Source: Methylomonas rhizoryzae (GTDB taxonomy: Bacteria; Pseudomonadota; Gammaproteobacteria; Methylococcales; Methylomonadaceae). From it: a DNA stretch of 64,000 nt. Positions 27,213 to 35,472 of the stretch are shown here, in pieces. Under the pieces are notes generated by a model. It was not told the origin of the DNA, did not search any database, and saw only the letters and a program-made list of their open reading frames with translations. The stretch lies in contig NZ_CP043929.1 in the NCBI RefSeq assembly GCF_008632455.1, positions 2,170,001 through 2,234,000 of the forward strand, in the 5' to 3' direction. How positions within the stretch are numbered: the stretch's first letter is position 1; each line of letters starts with the position of its first letter. Made by a program: the position numbers and the translations under genes.

Positions 27213-28442
27213 TTAACCGTAAAACCAATAAGCTGTAGAAATCGCCGTGATCATCCCGGCCGCGTCGGCAATCAGGCCGCAGGCGGCGGCATGGCGGATG
27301 CGCTTGATGTTGACCGAGCCGAAATAGACCGCCAGCACGTAAAAAGTGGTTTCGGTGCTACCTTGCACTATGCACGCCAGGCGGCCGGCGAACGCATCGG
27401 CGCCGTGGGTTTGCATGGCGTCCAGCATCATCGCCCGGGCGCCGCTGCCGCTGAACGGCTTCATCAGCATGGTAGGCAAGGCGTCTACGAAACGGCTATC
27501 CATCCCCAAACCGGTTACCAGCCAGGCCACACCGTCGGTGGCGATTTGCAGGGCGCCGCTGGCTCTAAACACGGCGAAAGCCACCAGCATGGCCACTAAA
27601 TACGGAATGATGCCGACCGCGGTGTGAAAGCCGTCGCGGGCACCGTCTACGAACAGTTCGTAGGCGTTCAAGCGGCGTAGCGCCGCGGCCGCAATGAAAG
27701 CGACAACCAGGCTGAACAGCAAAATCTGGCTAAGCGCCGCCGATTGTTGCAGCATTTGTTCGCGCGGCAATCCGGCGAAATAGCCGATCAGTCCGGCCAG
27801 CAACAGGCTGATGCCGCCCAAATAAGCGAGTAACACTTTGTCCCACAAGCGAATGTTCTGTATCCAAGCTACCGCCAGCAAGCCGGCCATCGTCGACGCG
27901 TAAGTCGCGATCAGGATAGGAATGAAGACGTCGGTCGGGTTGTGGGCACCCATTTGCGCCCGGTAAGCGAATATCGTGACCGGAAACAGGGTAACGGACG
28001 ACGTATTCAAAACCAGGAACACGATTTGTGCATCGCTGGCCGTATCCGGGCGCGGATTCAGGCTTTGCATGGCTTGCATGGCTTTAAGGCCTAGCGGAGT
28101 CGCCGCATTGTCCAGGCCCAACATATTGGCGGCGATGTTCATGGTAAGCGCGCCCAAGGCCGGATGATCGGTCGGGATTTCCGGCAGCAAGCGCCGGAAC
28201 AAGGGATTCAAGACTTTGGTCAGCAGCGTGACGAAACCGCTGTGTTCGCCGATTTTCATGATGCCCATCCACAGCGCCAGCACGCCGGTCAAACCTAAGG
28301 AGATGTCGAACGCCGTTTTAGCCGCTTCGAACATCGCGCTCAACAAGGTGCCGAATACGGCTTGTTCGCCAAGCAGCCAAAATTTTAGCGCGGCTATCAA
28401 GAACGCCGTAAGAAACAAGGCTGTCCAGATGAAATTCAACAC
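27213..28442 (-). CDS. SpmA-SpmB fused nucleoside-recognition (GATE) membrane protein
   Basis: This is a 409-residue membrane protein with about eight to ten hydrophobic segments. The first half resembles SpmA (GIMKIGEHSGF, TMNIAANMLGLDNAATPLGL) and the second half SpmB (GFHTAVGIIPYLVAMLVA, KPFSGSGARAMM, CIVQGSTETTFYVLAVYFG), both of the nucleoside-recognition/GATE family. Fused forms are common in Gram-negative bacteria, where the transported substrate is unknown. The sporulation name comes from Bacillus and does not imply spores here. It is divergent from the eCIS operon, with a 448-bp gap between. Confidence 0.85.
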   Translation of the reverse strand: MLNFIWTALFLTAFLIAALKFWLLGEQAVFGTLLSAMFEAAKTAFDISLGLTGVLALWMGIMKIGEHSGFVTLLTKVLNPLFRRLLPEIPTDHPALGALTMNIAANMLGLDNAATPLGLKAMQAMQSLNPRPDTASDAQIVFLVLNTSSVTLFPVTIFAYRAQMGAHNPTDVFIPILIATYASTMAGLLAVAWIQNIRLWDKVLLAYLGGISLLLAGLIGYFAGLPREQMLQQSAALSQILLFSLVVAFIAAAALRRLNAYELFVDGARDGFHTAVGIIPYLVAMLVAFAVFRASGALQIATDGVAWLVTGLGMDSRFVDALPTMLMKPFSGSGARAMMLDAMQTHGADAFAGRLACIVQGSTETTFYVLAVYFGSVNIKRIRHAAACGLIADAAGMITAISTAYWFYG

Positions 28443-28710
28443 AGTTAAAAAGCGTAGGCCGATACCGAACCGAACATTCTACCAATGAAAAGCAGGGTGC
28501 ACGAAAAATATGCGGCCGGAAAATTTCGCCAACTTACCGGCGGGTGCAAACGGCAAGACGGATTTTGAAGAGCGGTTGGAAGAGAAACAGGCCGGCTAAA
28601 CGATACGTTAGCGGCCAAATCTGGTGGGCGCCGTAATGCCGTAGCTCGAAACACGCGGCTTCAACGGAATCCGCCGGGGGCTTCATGAAATTTTAATGCA
28701 GTTTATTCCG

Positions 28711-28853
28711 GCAGGATTTTAAAACTCTGCTAAACCTAGTAAGCAGAATTTGAACTGAGGCACGGAATTTAGTTGGCTTGTTTGCATTAGCACGCTTTTT
28801 TCGACTTTGCTGAGTCGAACGGTTCACAAAAGCGGCTAATGAGCTTAGCTCAT
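28711..28853 (+). promoter_or_regulatory. Regulatory leader of the eCIS operon with three dyads
   Basis: The 28443-28890 gap holds no gene I can support. It carries an imperfect 20-bp palindrome at 28711-28730 (GCAG and CTGC arms around TTTTAAAA, two central mismatched pairs), a perfect 7-bp hairpin TTCGACT/AGTCGAA at 28800-28819, and a perfect 6-bp dyad ATGAGC/GCTCAT at 28839-28853. The first looks like an operator, the others like leader-RNA hairpins or further operators. No convincing sigma70 or sigma54 promoter was seen. GAGGAG lies just before the first start codon. Confidence 0.45.
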
Positions 28854-28890
28854 CAAGGCAAGTCATGTTAGGCCCGAACGAGGAGAGTGC

Positions 28891-29478
28891 ATGGCGTCGT
28901 ACCGCGGGGTTACCGGCGTATTATTGGCGTTGGAAGCGTTTTTGACCAGCCGGCTGCCCACCGAATTGAGCAGCGAGCCGACCAATGCCATCGTGCGCCT
29001 GTTGGGTAGCACCGACATTGCCAATAATCTGACCGGCAATCTGCTCGGCATTTACCTGCACCGCATGACCATAGACCCGCACGGCCGTCAGCGTACCTTC
29101 GCGCAACGCGGCAGCGATCTGTCCGCTCCTCAAGCCGAATTACCGGTCAACCTGCATTTTCTGTTGATTGCCAACGCCGGCAGCGCCACGATAGAGGCCG
29201 ATCTGATGAGTTGGGCCATGGTGGAGCTGGCTAACGAATGCCAACTGGACGTTTCCCAGATTCAGGATATTGACGAGGACTGGGGGGCAAGCGAAATCCT
29301 GAACATCATGCCGGACGAAATGAGTACCGAGGATTTGATGCGGATATGGGACGTGTTTCGTTCCCCCTATACCAGCAGCGTGCCGTATGTAGCCCGTACC
29401 GTTCGACTGAGATTGCGGCAGCCGCGTAGCGAGGGGCCACCGGTTTCCACCCGAATATTCCCGGCAGGCGCGGTATGA
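28891..29478 (+). CDS. eCIS DUF4255 protein (Pvc16/Afp16-like)
   Basis: This 195-residue protein is the first gene of the eCIS operon. The N-terminal stretch (GVLLALEAFLTSRLPTEL) and the following STDIANNLTGNLLGIYLHRM, then LPVNLHFLLIANAG, match the DUF4255 family, which in Afp/PVC particles is the tail-terminator or cap that closes the sheath-tube end. A good ribosome-binding site GAGGAG precedes the start. The stop overlaps the next gene by ATGA. DUF4255 is one of the best marks for eCIS loci, and its place at the operon head is seen in several eCIS groups. Confidence 0.85.
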   Translation: MASYRGVTGVLLALEAFLTSRLPTELSSEPTNAIVRLLGSTDIANNLTGNLLGIYLHRMTIDPHGRQRTFAQRGSDLSAPQAELPVNLHFLLIANAGSATIEADLMSWAMVELANECQLDVSQIQDIDEDWGASEILNIMPDEMSTEDLMRIWDVFRSPYTSSVPYVARTVRLRLRQPRSEGPPVSTRIFPAGAV

Positions 29479-30254
29479 CGGCGCTACGGGTACTGGAAAC
29501 CAATCTACTGTTCGCCAGCGACCTAATCGTTTGGTTAGACGGCACCAGCGCTACCGACCCTGCGCAGATGCAGCGTATCAATAGTACGGTGTCGGTGCTG
29601 TTCGACAATACCCGGCCGGCCGATTTGCGATGGCGCCACGGCGAAGGCAAGACCGCGTTGTGGCGGCGCGCGTCCGCCCGTATCGTGCCGGGAGAAGCCG
29701 GCGACGCCGACCGGCAAGCCTTGCCGGAAATCCCTTATACCTTGAGCGGCAGCGTCAGCGATAACCCGGGCAAATACAATCCCAGACGTTTCGAGATTCT
29801 GGCCGGCAACGCCCAAGGCCATAGCTTGGTGATGTACCCGACACCCTCGGGTACCGCGATAGGCCGTGGCGGCGCGTTGCGCGGCAATTTGCGCTTTGCG
29901 GCCGATAGTGCGCCTGCGGTCTGGGCGATATTGACGTTAACGGTCGATTTGGGCGTTGCCGGCAGCCTGTTGTTTCGCGCGCAGGCCGACCGGCACGGCG
30001 ATTTCGTGTTGCCCATGCAGCGCTTGCCGCCGTTGCCGCAAGGCGTCGTCAACTATGCAGCCACGCTGTCGGTCCGGGCTCTGGCGGACGCCGCAGCCGA
30101 TACGCCGCTGGACCCGGCCGATTTAACCGACATGCAATTAGGACGTTTGAATGCCGCGGGCTTTGCCGCCGCAATCGATTTAACCGTGCTGCCCGGCCAA
30201 TACGCGCTGATTCGATCCCAGGGCCGGGACCATGTGGCCGTACAACCGATTTGA
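29475..30254 (+). CDS. Hypothetical eCIS-associated protein
   Basis: I do not recognise a named family in this 259-residue protein. The first ~90 residues are mixed, followed by a stretch NPGKYNPRRFEILAGNAQGH, then LVMYPTPSGTAIGRGGALRG and a beta-rich region ending in LPGQYALIRSQGRDHV. The pattern suggests an immunoglobulin-like or carboxypeptidase-regulatory-like beta fold. It is translationally coupled to the DUF4255 gene and precedes the sheath gene by 60 bp, so it may form part of the particle cap or a sheath-associated factor. That role is inference from position only. Confidence 0.6.
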   Translation: MTALRVLETNLLFASDLIVWLDGTSATDPAQMQRINSTVSVLFDNTRPADLRWRHGEGKTALWRRASARIVPGEAGDADRQALPEIPYTLSGSVSDNPGKYNPRRFEILAGNAQGHSLVMYPTPSGTAIGRGGALRGNLRFAADSAPAVWAILTLTVDLGVAGSLLFRAQADRHGDFVLPMQRLPPLPQGVVNYAATLSVRALADAAADTPLDPADLTDMQLGRLNAAGFAAAIDLTVLPGQYALIRSQGRDHVAVQPI

Positions 30255-30277
30255 GCATCCCGATGCTTGAGTTTTTC
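30251..30277 (+). terminator. Weak terminator/attenuator before the sheath gene
   Basis: AGCAT (30254-30258), CCCG loop, ATGCT (30263-30267), extended by TTG/TGA wobble pairs, followed by GTTTTTC. The stem is short, so it could reduce rather than stop transcription into the sheath gene. Confidence 0.35.
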
Positions 30278-30314
30278 TTGTCACCGTAGTTCCAGTTAAT
30301 TTAAGGAGGGGAGC

Positions 30315-32498
30315 ATGCCTGAATATCTTGCACCGGGTGTGTTTGTAGAAGAAGTCAGTTTTCGTGCCAAATCGATAGAGGGCGTGGGAACCAGCGTATC
30401 GGCCATCGTCGGTCCCACCCGTTTCGGACCGTTGCGCGGCAATCCGGAAGTTGTGACCAGTTTCGGCGAATATAGCCGGATCTACGGCGACATCCGCGAT
30501 CTAACTTTAGACGGCAACCCCGTACTCAATCATACGGCTATCGCGGCCAAGGCTTTTTTCGACGGCGGCGGTAAACAATTGTTCGTGTCCAGAGTCGGTA
30601 ATTTCGCCGGACCGGACGACGGCGTGGCCCGCAGCAATCCGGCCGTCACCGACGTGCGGTTTACCAGCCGATTTCCGGGAGCGATGGGTAATTTCACCTT
30701 GGAGCTGTTATGGCGCGACAGCGAAAACTTGTTGCGCCGGGAAGTCACCTCGGCACCGGCGCAAGGGGAATTGGTGTTTTTGACCGCCACCGGTTTGTCT
30801 AACGCCGTGCGCGCTCCGGGCATCGTCGCCCAATTTCCCGACGCGCATTTTCCGCTGGATTTCGTTGGATTAGTGTTTCGAGAAGGTGATCACTACACCA
30901 TTTTCAATAACCGTTGTGTGATAACCACGGCGGACGGGGTAGCCGTCACCGGCACCGATTTACGCGCCAACGGCGCCGCCCCCGGTACGACAGGTCGGTT
31001 GATGCTGGCGGGTATGGTCGATGACGCCGATACCGACATCACCTTTACCCGAATGTTCGCGCGCAACCCCAGCAGCGGCCCTCTGGCCAATGGTACTTCG
31101 GCTGTTTTAACGTTTAGCGCCGAGACCAATTTATCCATCTACACCGGTTCGCCGCACTGGGGTACCTTGACTACCCTGCGCGGCACATTGAACGCGGCCG
31201 GGGATCTGTTCGTAGTGGACGGTACCGGCTTGAATCCCGGCGTGGCCGCGCCGGTTTCGATACGGCTCGCGGCCTTGGCGGCCGCGCCGGATAACGTGCG
31301 CGCCGTCGTGGTACAACGCAATTTCGATATCGCCGTACATGCCGGCGACGAAGACGACCCGGTTATTTACAGCTACGGCAATGTGTCCAGCGCACCGGCC
31401 GGCGATAACAGTTTGACCGAAATATTGGCGCAGACGCCGGACAAACGTTACGACCAATTGAGCAGCCCAGTCGCCTGTACTCTGGCCGACGATGCAACGG
31501 GCGCCGAGGTGTTGGCGGCCTTGTTCGATTTGTTCGAACCCGGCCCGTTGAATCCCGGACCTCTGTCGATTCACGGTCCGCGCTATTTGATCCGCATGAG
31601 CGGCGGCCACGACGGCGACGTGCCGGTAGCGGTGCATTACGCCGGGGTGGAGGACGAAGTCAACGGCAGCAGCGGCTTCATCGCACTGGAAAACATCGAA
31701 GATATTTCCATCGTCATGACGCCCGCCGCCGCCGCGAACGACGAGACCAGCCATCAGGCCATTGTCATGGAGATGCTGCGCCACTGCTTGCGCATGCGAT
31801 ACCGGGTCGGCATCGTCGATAGCCGCGCGGACATGACCATTTCCGAAGTGCGCGATTTCAGCTCCAACTTCGACGATTCGCGCCTGGCGCTGTACTACCC
31901 CTGGGTGGTGATTGCCGATCCGCGCGGTTTGTTGAGTACGGTGACTGTGCCGCCGGCCGGATTCGTCGCCGGGGTTTACGCCAATACCGACGTGCAGCGC
32001 GGCGTGCACAAGCCGCCGGCGAACGAGCCGGTGATAGGCGCGTTGCGCTTCTCCCAAGAAATCAACCGCTTTCAACAGGAATTGCTGAATCCCTACGGCA
32101 TCAACTGTTTGCGCTCGTTTCCGGGGCGCGGACACCGGGTGTGGGGCGGCCGGACCTTGTCCAGCGACCCGGAATGGAAATACGTGAACGTACGCCGCTA
32201 CTTCTTGTATCTGGAACGCTCCATCGACAAATCCACCCAATGGGTGGTGTTCGAACCGAACGGCGAACGCTTGTGGGATAACGTGCGGGCTACGGTCGAG
32301 AGCTTTTTGTACAACGAATGGTACAACGGCCGCTTGCTGGGAAGTCCTAAGACCGCTTATTTCGTGCGTTGCGACCGCAGCACCATGACGCAAAACGATT
32401 TGGACAACGGCCGCTTGGTCTGCGAAGTCGGCGTGGCGGCCTTGAAGCCGGCCGAATTCGTCATTTTCCGCATCGGCCAAAAAACCGCCGACGCCTAA
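30315..32498 (+). CDS. Contractile tail sheath protein (eCIS Cis2-like)
   Basis: This is the main sheath subunit, a 727-residue protein. The N-terminus (EYLAPGVFVEEVSFR, then VGTSVSAIVGPTRFGP and AKAFFDGGGKQLFVSRV) and the C-terminus (NPYGINCLRSFPGRGHRVWG, RRYFLYLERSIDKSTQWVVF, KTAYFVRCD and AEFVIFRIGQ) are classic tail-sheath parts. Sheath contraction drives the inner tube into the target. The two conserved ends are split by a long middle part (about residues 170-430) with beta-rich, low-similarity sequence. This makes it nearly twice the size of Afp/PVC sheaths (about 350-450 residues) and suggests a decoration domain on the particle surface. A clear AAGGAGGGG site precedes the start. Confidence 0.95.
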   Translation: MPEYLAPGVFVEEVSFRAKSIEGVGTSVSAIVGPTRFGPLRGNPEVVTSFGEYSRIYGDIRDLTLDGNPVLNHTAIAAKAFFDGGGKQLFVSRVGNFAGPDDGVARSNPAVTDVRFTSRFPGAMGNFTLELLWRDSENLLRREVTSAPAQGELVFLTATGLSNAVRAPGIVAQFPDAHFPLDFVGLVFREGDHYTIFNNRCVITTADGVAVTGTDLRANGAAPGTTGRLMLAGMVDDADTDITFTRMFARNPSSGPLANGTSAVLTFSAETNLSIYTGSPHWGTLTTLRGTLNAAGDLFVVDGTGLNPGVAAPVSIRLAALAAAPDNVRAVVVQRNFDIAVHAGDEDDPVIYSYGNVSSAPAGDNSLTEILAQTPDKRYDQLSSPVACTLADDATGAEVLAALFDLFEPGPLNPGPLSIHGPRYLIRMSGGHDGDVPVAVHYAGVEDEVNGSSGFIALENIEDISIVMTPAAAANDETSHQAIVMEMLRHCLRMRYRVGIVDSRADMTISEVRDFSSNFDDSRLALYYPWVVIADPRGLLSTVTVPPAGFVAGVYANTDVQRGVHKPPANEPVIGALRFSQEINRFQQELLNPYGINCLRSFPGRGHRVWGGRTLSSDPEWKYVNVRRYFLYLERSIDKSTQWVVFEPNGERLWDNVRATVESFLYNEWYNGRLLGSPKTAYFVRCDRSTMTQNDLDNGRLVCEVGVAALKPAEFVIFRIGQKTADA

Positions 32499-32530
32499 CG
32501 GCTTAACTCCCTATTGAAGAGGAATTCACC

Positions 32531-32992
32531 ATGGCTCAATACAGACCCACGCCTTACGGCGCATTCAATTATCTGGTCAATCTGGGCGACGGCAGCGAAG
32601 GCGATGTACAAGGCGGCTTTTCCGAAGTCTCCGGTTTAAACGCCGAAGTCACCGTGGCCGAATACCGCAACGGCAACGATCCGGTCAACTATGTGCGGAC
32701 CATTCCCGGCATACATAAAGCCGGCGACGTTACCCTGAAGCGCGGGGTGATAGGCGCCGACAACATTTACAGCTGGCTGGAGCAAATCCGCAACGGCGAC
32801 GTCACCGCGCAACGCGACGTGGTCGTTAAATTGAAAAACGAAGATCCGACCAGTACCAGTGCGGTAGTGACCTGGACCTTGGTCAAAGCCATGCCGATCA
32901 AGTGGACCGGGCCGTCGTTGACCGCCAAGGGCGGCGGCGACGTGGCCATAGAAGAGCTGACCTTAAAAGTCCAGACCATCATCCAAAGCTGA
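32531..32992 (+). CDS. Tail tube protein (eCIS Cis1-like, gp19 family)
   Basis: This is a 153-residue inner tube subunit. AYGAF-like start (TPYGAFNYLVNL), then GGFSEVSGLNAEVTVAEYRN, TLKRGVIGADNIYSWLEQI and the C-terminal VAIEELTLKVQTI are typical of the T4 gp19-like tail tube family (Pvc1/Afp1). Stacked hexamers of this protein form the channel that holds cargo. It follows the sheath gene by 32 bp with a GAAGAGGA site. The second tube-like gene at 34960 shares the same EVTG/LKRGV/AIEEL landmarks but is longer and more diverged. Confidence 0.93.
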   Translation: MAQYRPTPYGAFNYLVNLGDGSEGDVQGGFSEVSGLNAEVTVAEYRNGNDPVNYVRTIPGIHKAGDVTLKRGVIGADNIYSWLEQIRNGDVTAQRDVVVKLKNEDPTSTSAVVTWTLVKAMPIKWTGPSLTAKGGGDVAIEELTLKVQTIIQS

Positions 32993-33008
32993 GGCGGGGT
33001 AGCCGAGT

Positions 33009-34967
33009 ATGGAATGGTTTGCCGGTGCCCGGGTAGCCTTGACGCCAAGACCTAGCGAACGCCGAGTCGCGGCGCTGGAAGTGGCGATGCTCGGCCATGC
33101 CCCGGGCCGGGCGCGGTTTCAACGTTTGGCGGCGATGCCGGCCGCGCTGGACGACATGCGGGCGGCCGGTTTCGGCCGGGCGGTCGACGAAATCCTGTTG
33201 TTGGCGCAATTGGAAATGGCGGCCGGCGGCAATTTGACCGCGCGGTGGTTGCGCGGCACCGCAATAGATAAAGACGGTTTGCTCGCCAACATGACTGTCG
33301 CCCTGCACCAACTCAGAACCGAACGGCTGCATAGCGAAGCGCTCGATTATGCGTTATTGGATACAGTCGCCGATAAGTTGGTGTTGACCAAGACCTTAGA
33401 CGACGTGTTGCAAGCCGAATTGCTGGGCCCTTTGCTTAACCGGGAGGCCGTGGATAGCGCCGGTTTGTTAGCCCAATTGCAAGCAGCGTTGTCGGCTGTG
33501 CCGGCCGGCAACGATTTGCTGAGCGAATTCGTCGCGGCATGGACTGCGATGCCGAGTGTAGACCCGGCCGCGCTGGCCCAAGCCGCCGACTTGTTGCTGG
33601 ATAGACTGATCTGGAGCCGCAGCCGCGGTTTGTTCCAATTACCGTTGCCGTTGCAGTCCGGCGCCGAATTTCGCGATTTGTTTCCGGATGCCGCAAGCGC
33701 CGCCACCCGGTACCGTAGCGTATTGGCCGGCGCCACGGCTTGGTTGCCGCAAGCCGTGACGGACTTTTTCGCCAACGGCGGCGACAAACTGTGGGTGATA
33801 CGGATACCGGAAGATCAGGGGCAAGACGGTTTTCTTCCGCTGCCGGACACCGAACTGTTCGATACCGAACGCTTGCGCGGGCTGGCGCTTGCCTTGGTCG
33901 TGCAGGGCGTCGGCGTGTTGGCGATGCCGGACCTGGAGCGCTTGCAAGTGCCGCCGCGTTTGCCGGATATTCCGGGCCAACGCCTGGACGGCATAGCCCC
34001 CGAATTTTTACCGTGTACCCAACAGTCGAATACGCTGGGCGGCCCCTATCCGGCTATCGAGCAGATGCCGGCGCCGCGCGCCTTCAACCAATTGATAGGT
34101 TTACCGTTATTGACGGCGGCGGCGGACGGCATAGACATGAACCAAGCGCCGACCGGGGTGCTGCGCTGGCTGTTCAGCTTGCGGCCGGACATCCAATGCC
34201 TTTGGACCTTGCCTTTGAACTATTCCGGCGAACTGGACAGCCCGGTACTGGATCCGGCCGTATTGACCGAGCTGGCGGCCTATCAAGCGCAACCGGGCAG
34301 CGGTCAGGCGTTGCGACATATGCAGTTTTTGGCGCCTTATTTGCGCGGCCCCGGCGTCGGTTTAAGCTCGCCGGTAGGTTTGATTGCCGGCCGACAATCC
34401 GCAGTGGCGCGTCGCGACGGGCCGTGGCGCTCGGTGGCCGCACAGCCTTTGCAAAGCGAGTTGTTACCCTACCCGTATTTGAATCAAGCCCAAACGCTGC
34501 AGTTGCGCGAGACGCCTGGCATAGGCGTGTTGCGTTATCGGCGCGCGGCGGGCGGAGCAAGTCAATTGGCGCTGGACGACGAGCGTCTGGTGGTACCGGC
34601 TTTGTTGGCAATCGACCATCCGCTGGACAAGCAACGGTACGACGGTTTCCGTTCCGCCGAAGTGATGCGTTTTCTGGGTTTTTTGCGCCGGCAACTGCAG
34701 GCTTTGGGCGAACAATTGATCTTCAACGTCGATGTGCGCGATCCCAGGCCGCGCTTAGTGTTGGAGCAGTTTTTCCGCCGCTTGTATCTGCAAGGTGCGT
34801 TGCGCGGTGGCTCCGCCGAGCAGGCGTTTTCGATTAAGCAAAGTGCGCCGCAGGAGGGCGCGATAGCGTTCGAGATCATGGTGGCGCCGGCCTTTCCGGT
34901 CGACCGGGTGTTTTTGACCTTCACCAACCTGGACGGCGAATGGCGCTCGGAGGTGACAGGTGGCTGA
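33009..34967 (+). CDS. Divergent second tail-sheath-like protein
   Basis: At 652 residues this is not an obvious family member, but parts resemble sheath proteins: FFANGGDKLWVIRIPE (about residues 250-270) recalls the sheath motif with FFxxGG and a following VRV. ARRDGPWRSVAAQPL and the C-terminal FFRRLYLQGALRGGSAEQAF then FPVDRVFLTFTNL recall the sheath C-terminal domain. The first ~200 residues are helical and unlike sheath. In Afp/PVC several sheath paralogues (Afp2-4) coexist, one forming the ring next to the baseplate. This gene, placed between the two tube-like genes, could do that. The call is inferred from pattern, not identity. Confidence 0.65.
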   Translation: MEWFAGARVALTPRPSERRVAALEVAMLGHAPGRARFQRLAAMPAALDDMRAAGFGRAVDEILLLAQLEMAAGGNLTARWLRGTAIDKDGLLANMTVALHQLRTERLHSEALDYALLDTVADKLVLTKTLDDVLQAELLGPLLNREAVDSAGLLAQLQAALSAVPAGNDLLSEFVAAWTAMPSVDPAALAQAADLLLDRLIWSRSRGLFQLPLPLQSGAEFRDLFPDAASAATRYRSVLAGATAWLPQAVTDFFANGGDKLWVIRIPEDQGQDGFLPLPDTELFDTERLRGLALALVVQGVGVLAMPDLERLQVPPRLPDIPGQRLDGIAPEFLPCTQQSNTLGGPYPAIEQMPAPRAFNQLIGLPLLTAAADGIDMNQAPTGVLRWLFSLRPDIQCLWTLPLNYSGELDSPVLDPAVLTELAAYQAQPGSGQALRHMQFLAPYLRGPGVGLSSPVGLIAGRQSAVARRDGPWRSVAAQPLQSELLPYPYLNQAQTLQLRETPGIGVLRYRRAAGGASQLALDDERLVVPALLAIDHPLDKQRYDGFRSAEVMRFLGFLRRQLQALGEQLIFNVDVRDPRPRLVLEQFFRRLYLQGALRGGSAEQAFSIKQSAPQEGAIAFEIMVAPAFPVDRVFLTFTNLDGEWRSEVTGG

Positions 34968-35472
34968 GATTTCGGAATTCATTGCGTTTCGCTTCAAAGT
35001 GAACTTGTACAACAGCGATCAAAGCAGTTTGCTGTGCAGCGGATTTTTCAGCGAAGTGACCGGGTTCGAAGCCACGATGGAGCCCAAGGTCATCGGCGAA
35101 GGCGGTTACAACTGGGGCGAGCATCACCGCAGCGGTCCGACCAAATTCGTGCCTATCGTTTTGAAACGCGGGGTAACCGACGTCAACGATTTGTGGGCCT
35201 GGTTCGACGCGACGACTAACCAAGCTAATTACGGATACCGAATGAGCGGCGAAATCATCGTCTATGCCAACCCCAGCGTCGACGGCGATGTGGTCACGGA
35301 CAACGCCGTGATGGTCTGGAAATTGAGTGGGGTATTGCCGACCAAATTCAAAGGCCCGGATTTGTCGGCCACCGCCAGTCAGGTCGCTATCGAAGAACTG
35401 CATTTGGTGCATCAAGGTTTGGAATTGCAACGCCCGGCTCCGGCCGGTACCCAGGGCAGGGGGGCGGCATGA
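34960..35472 (+). CDS. Second tail-tube-like protein (Cis5/Afp5-like)
   Basis: This is a 170-residue gp19-family protein related to the tube at 32531 (FFSEVTGFEATMEPKVI, LKRGVTDVNDLWAWF and the final VAIEELHLVHQGLEL). In Afp and PVC, a second tube protein (Afp5/Pvc5) forms the first ring joining the tube to the baseplate. The start is GTG at 34960, chosen because GGAGGTGA lies at 34949-34956. It overlaps the end of the sheath-like gene. Its stop overlaps the next start by ATGA. The extra C-terminal tail is Gly/Ala-rich. Confidence 0.82.
   Translation: MAEISEFIAFRFKVNLYNSDQSSLLCSGFFSEVTGFEATMEPKVIGEGGYNWGEHHRSGPTKFVPIVLKRGVTDVNDLWAWFDATTNQANYGYRMSGEIIVYANPSVDGDVVTDNAVMVWKLSGVLPTKFKGPDLSATASQVAIEELHLVHQGLELQRPAPAGTQGRGAA

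Noticed and set aside
28772..28785. TGGCTTGTTTGCA as a sigma54 promoter
   Set aside because: The GG and GC elements are nine bases apart rather than twelve, so the spacing is wrong.
28443..28890. Short minus-strand open frame (28445-28654) before the eCIS operon
   Set aside because: Its codons give a Pro/Arg/Ser-rich protein with no ribosome-binding site or family resemblance. It is more likely chance in the control region.
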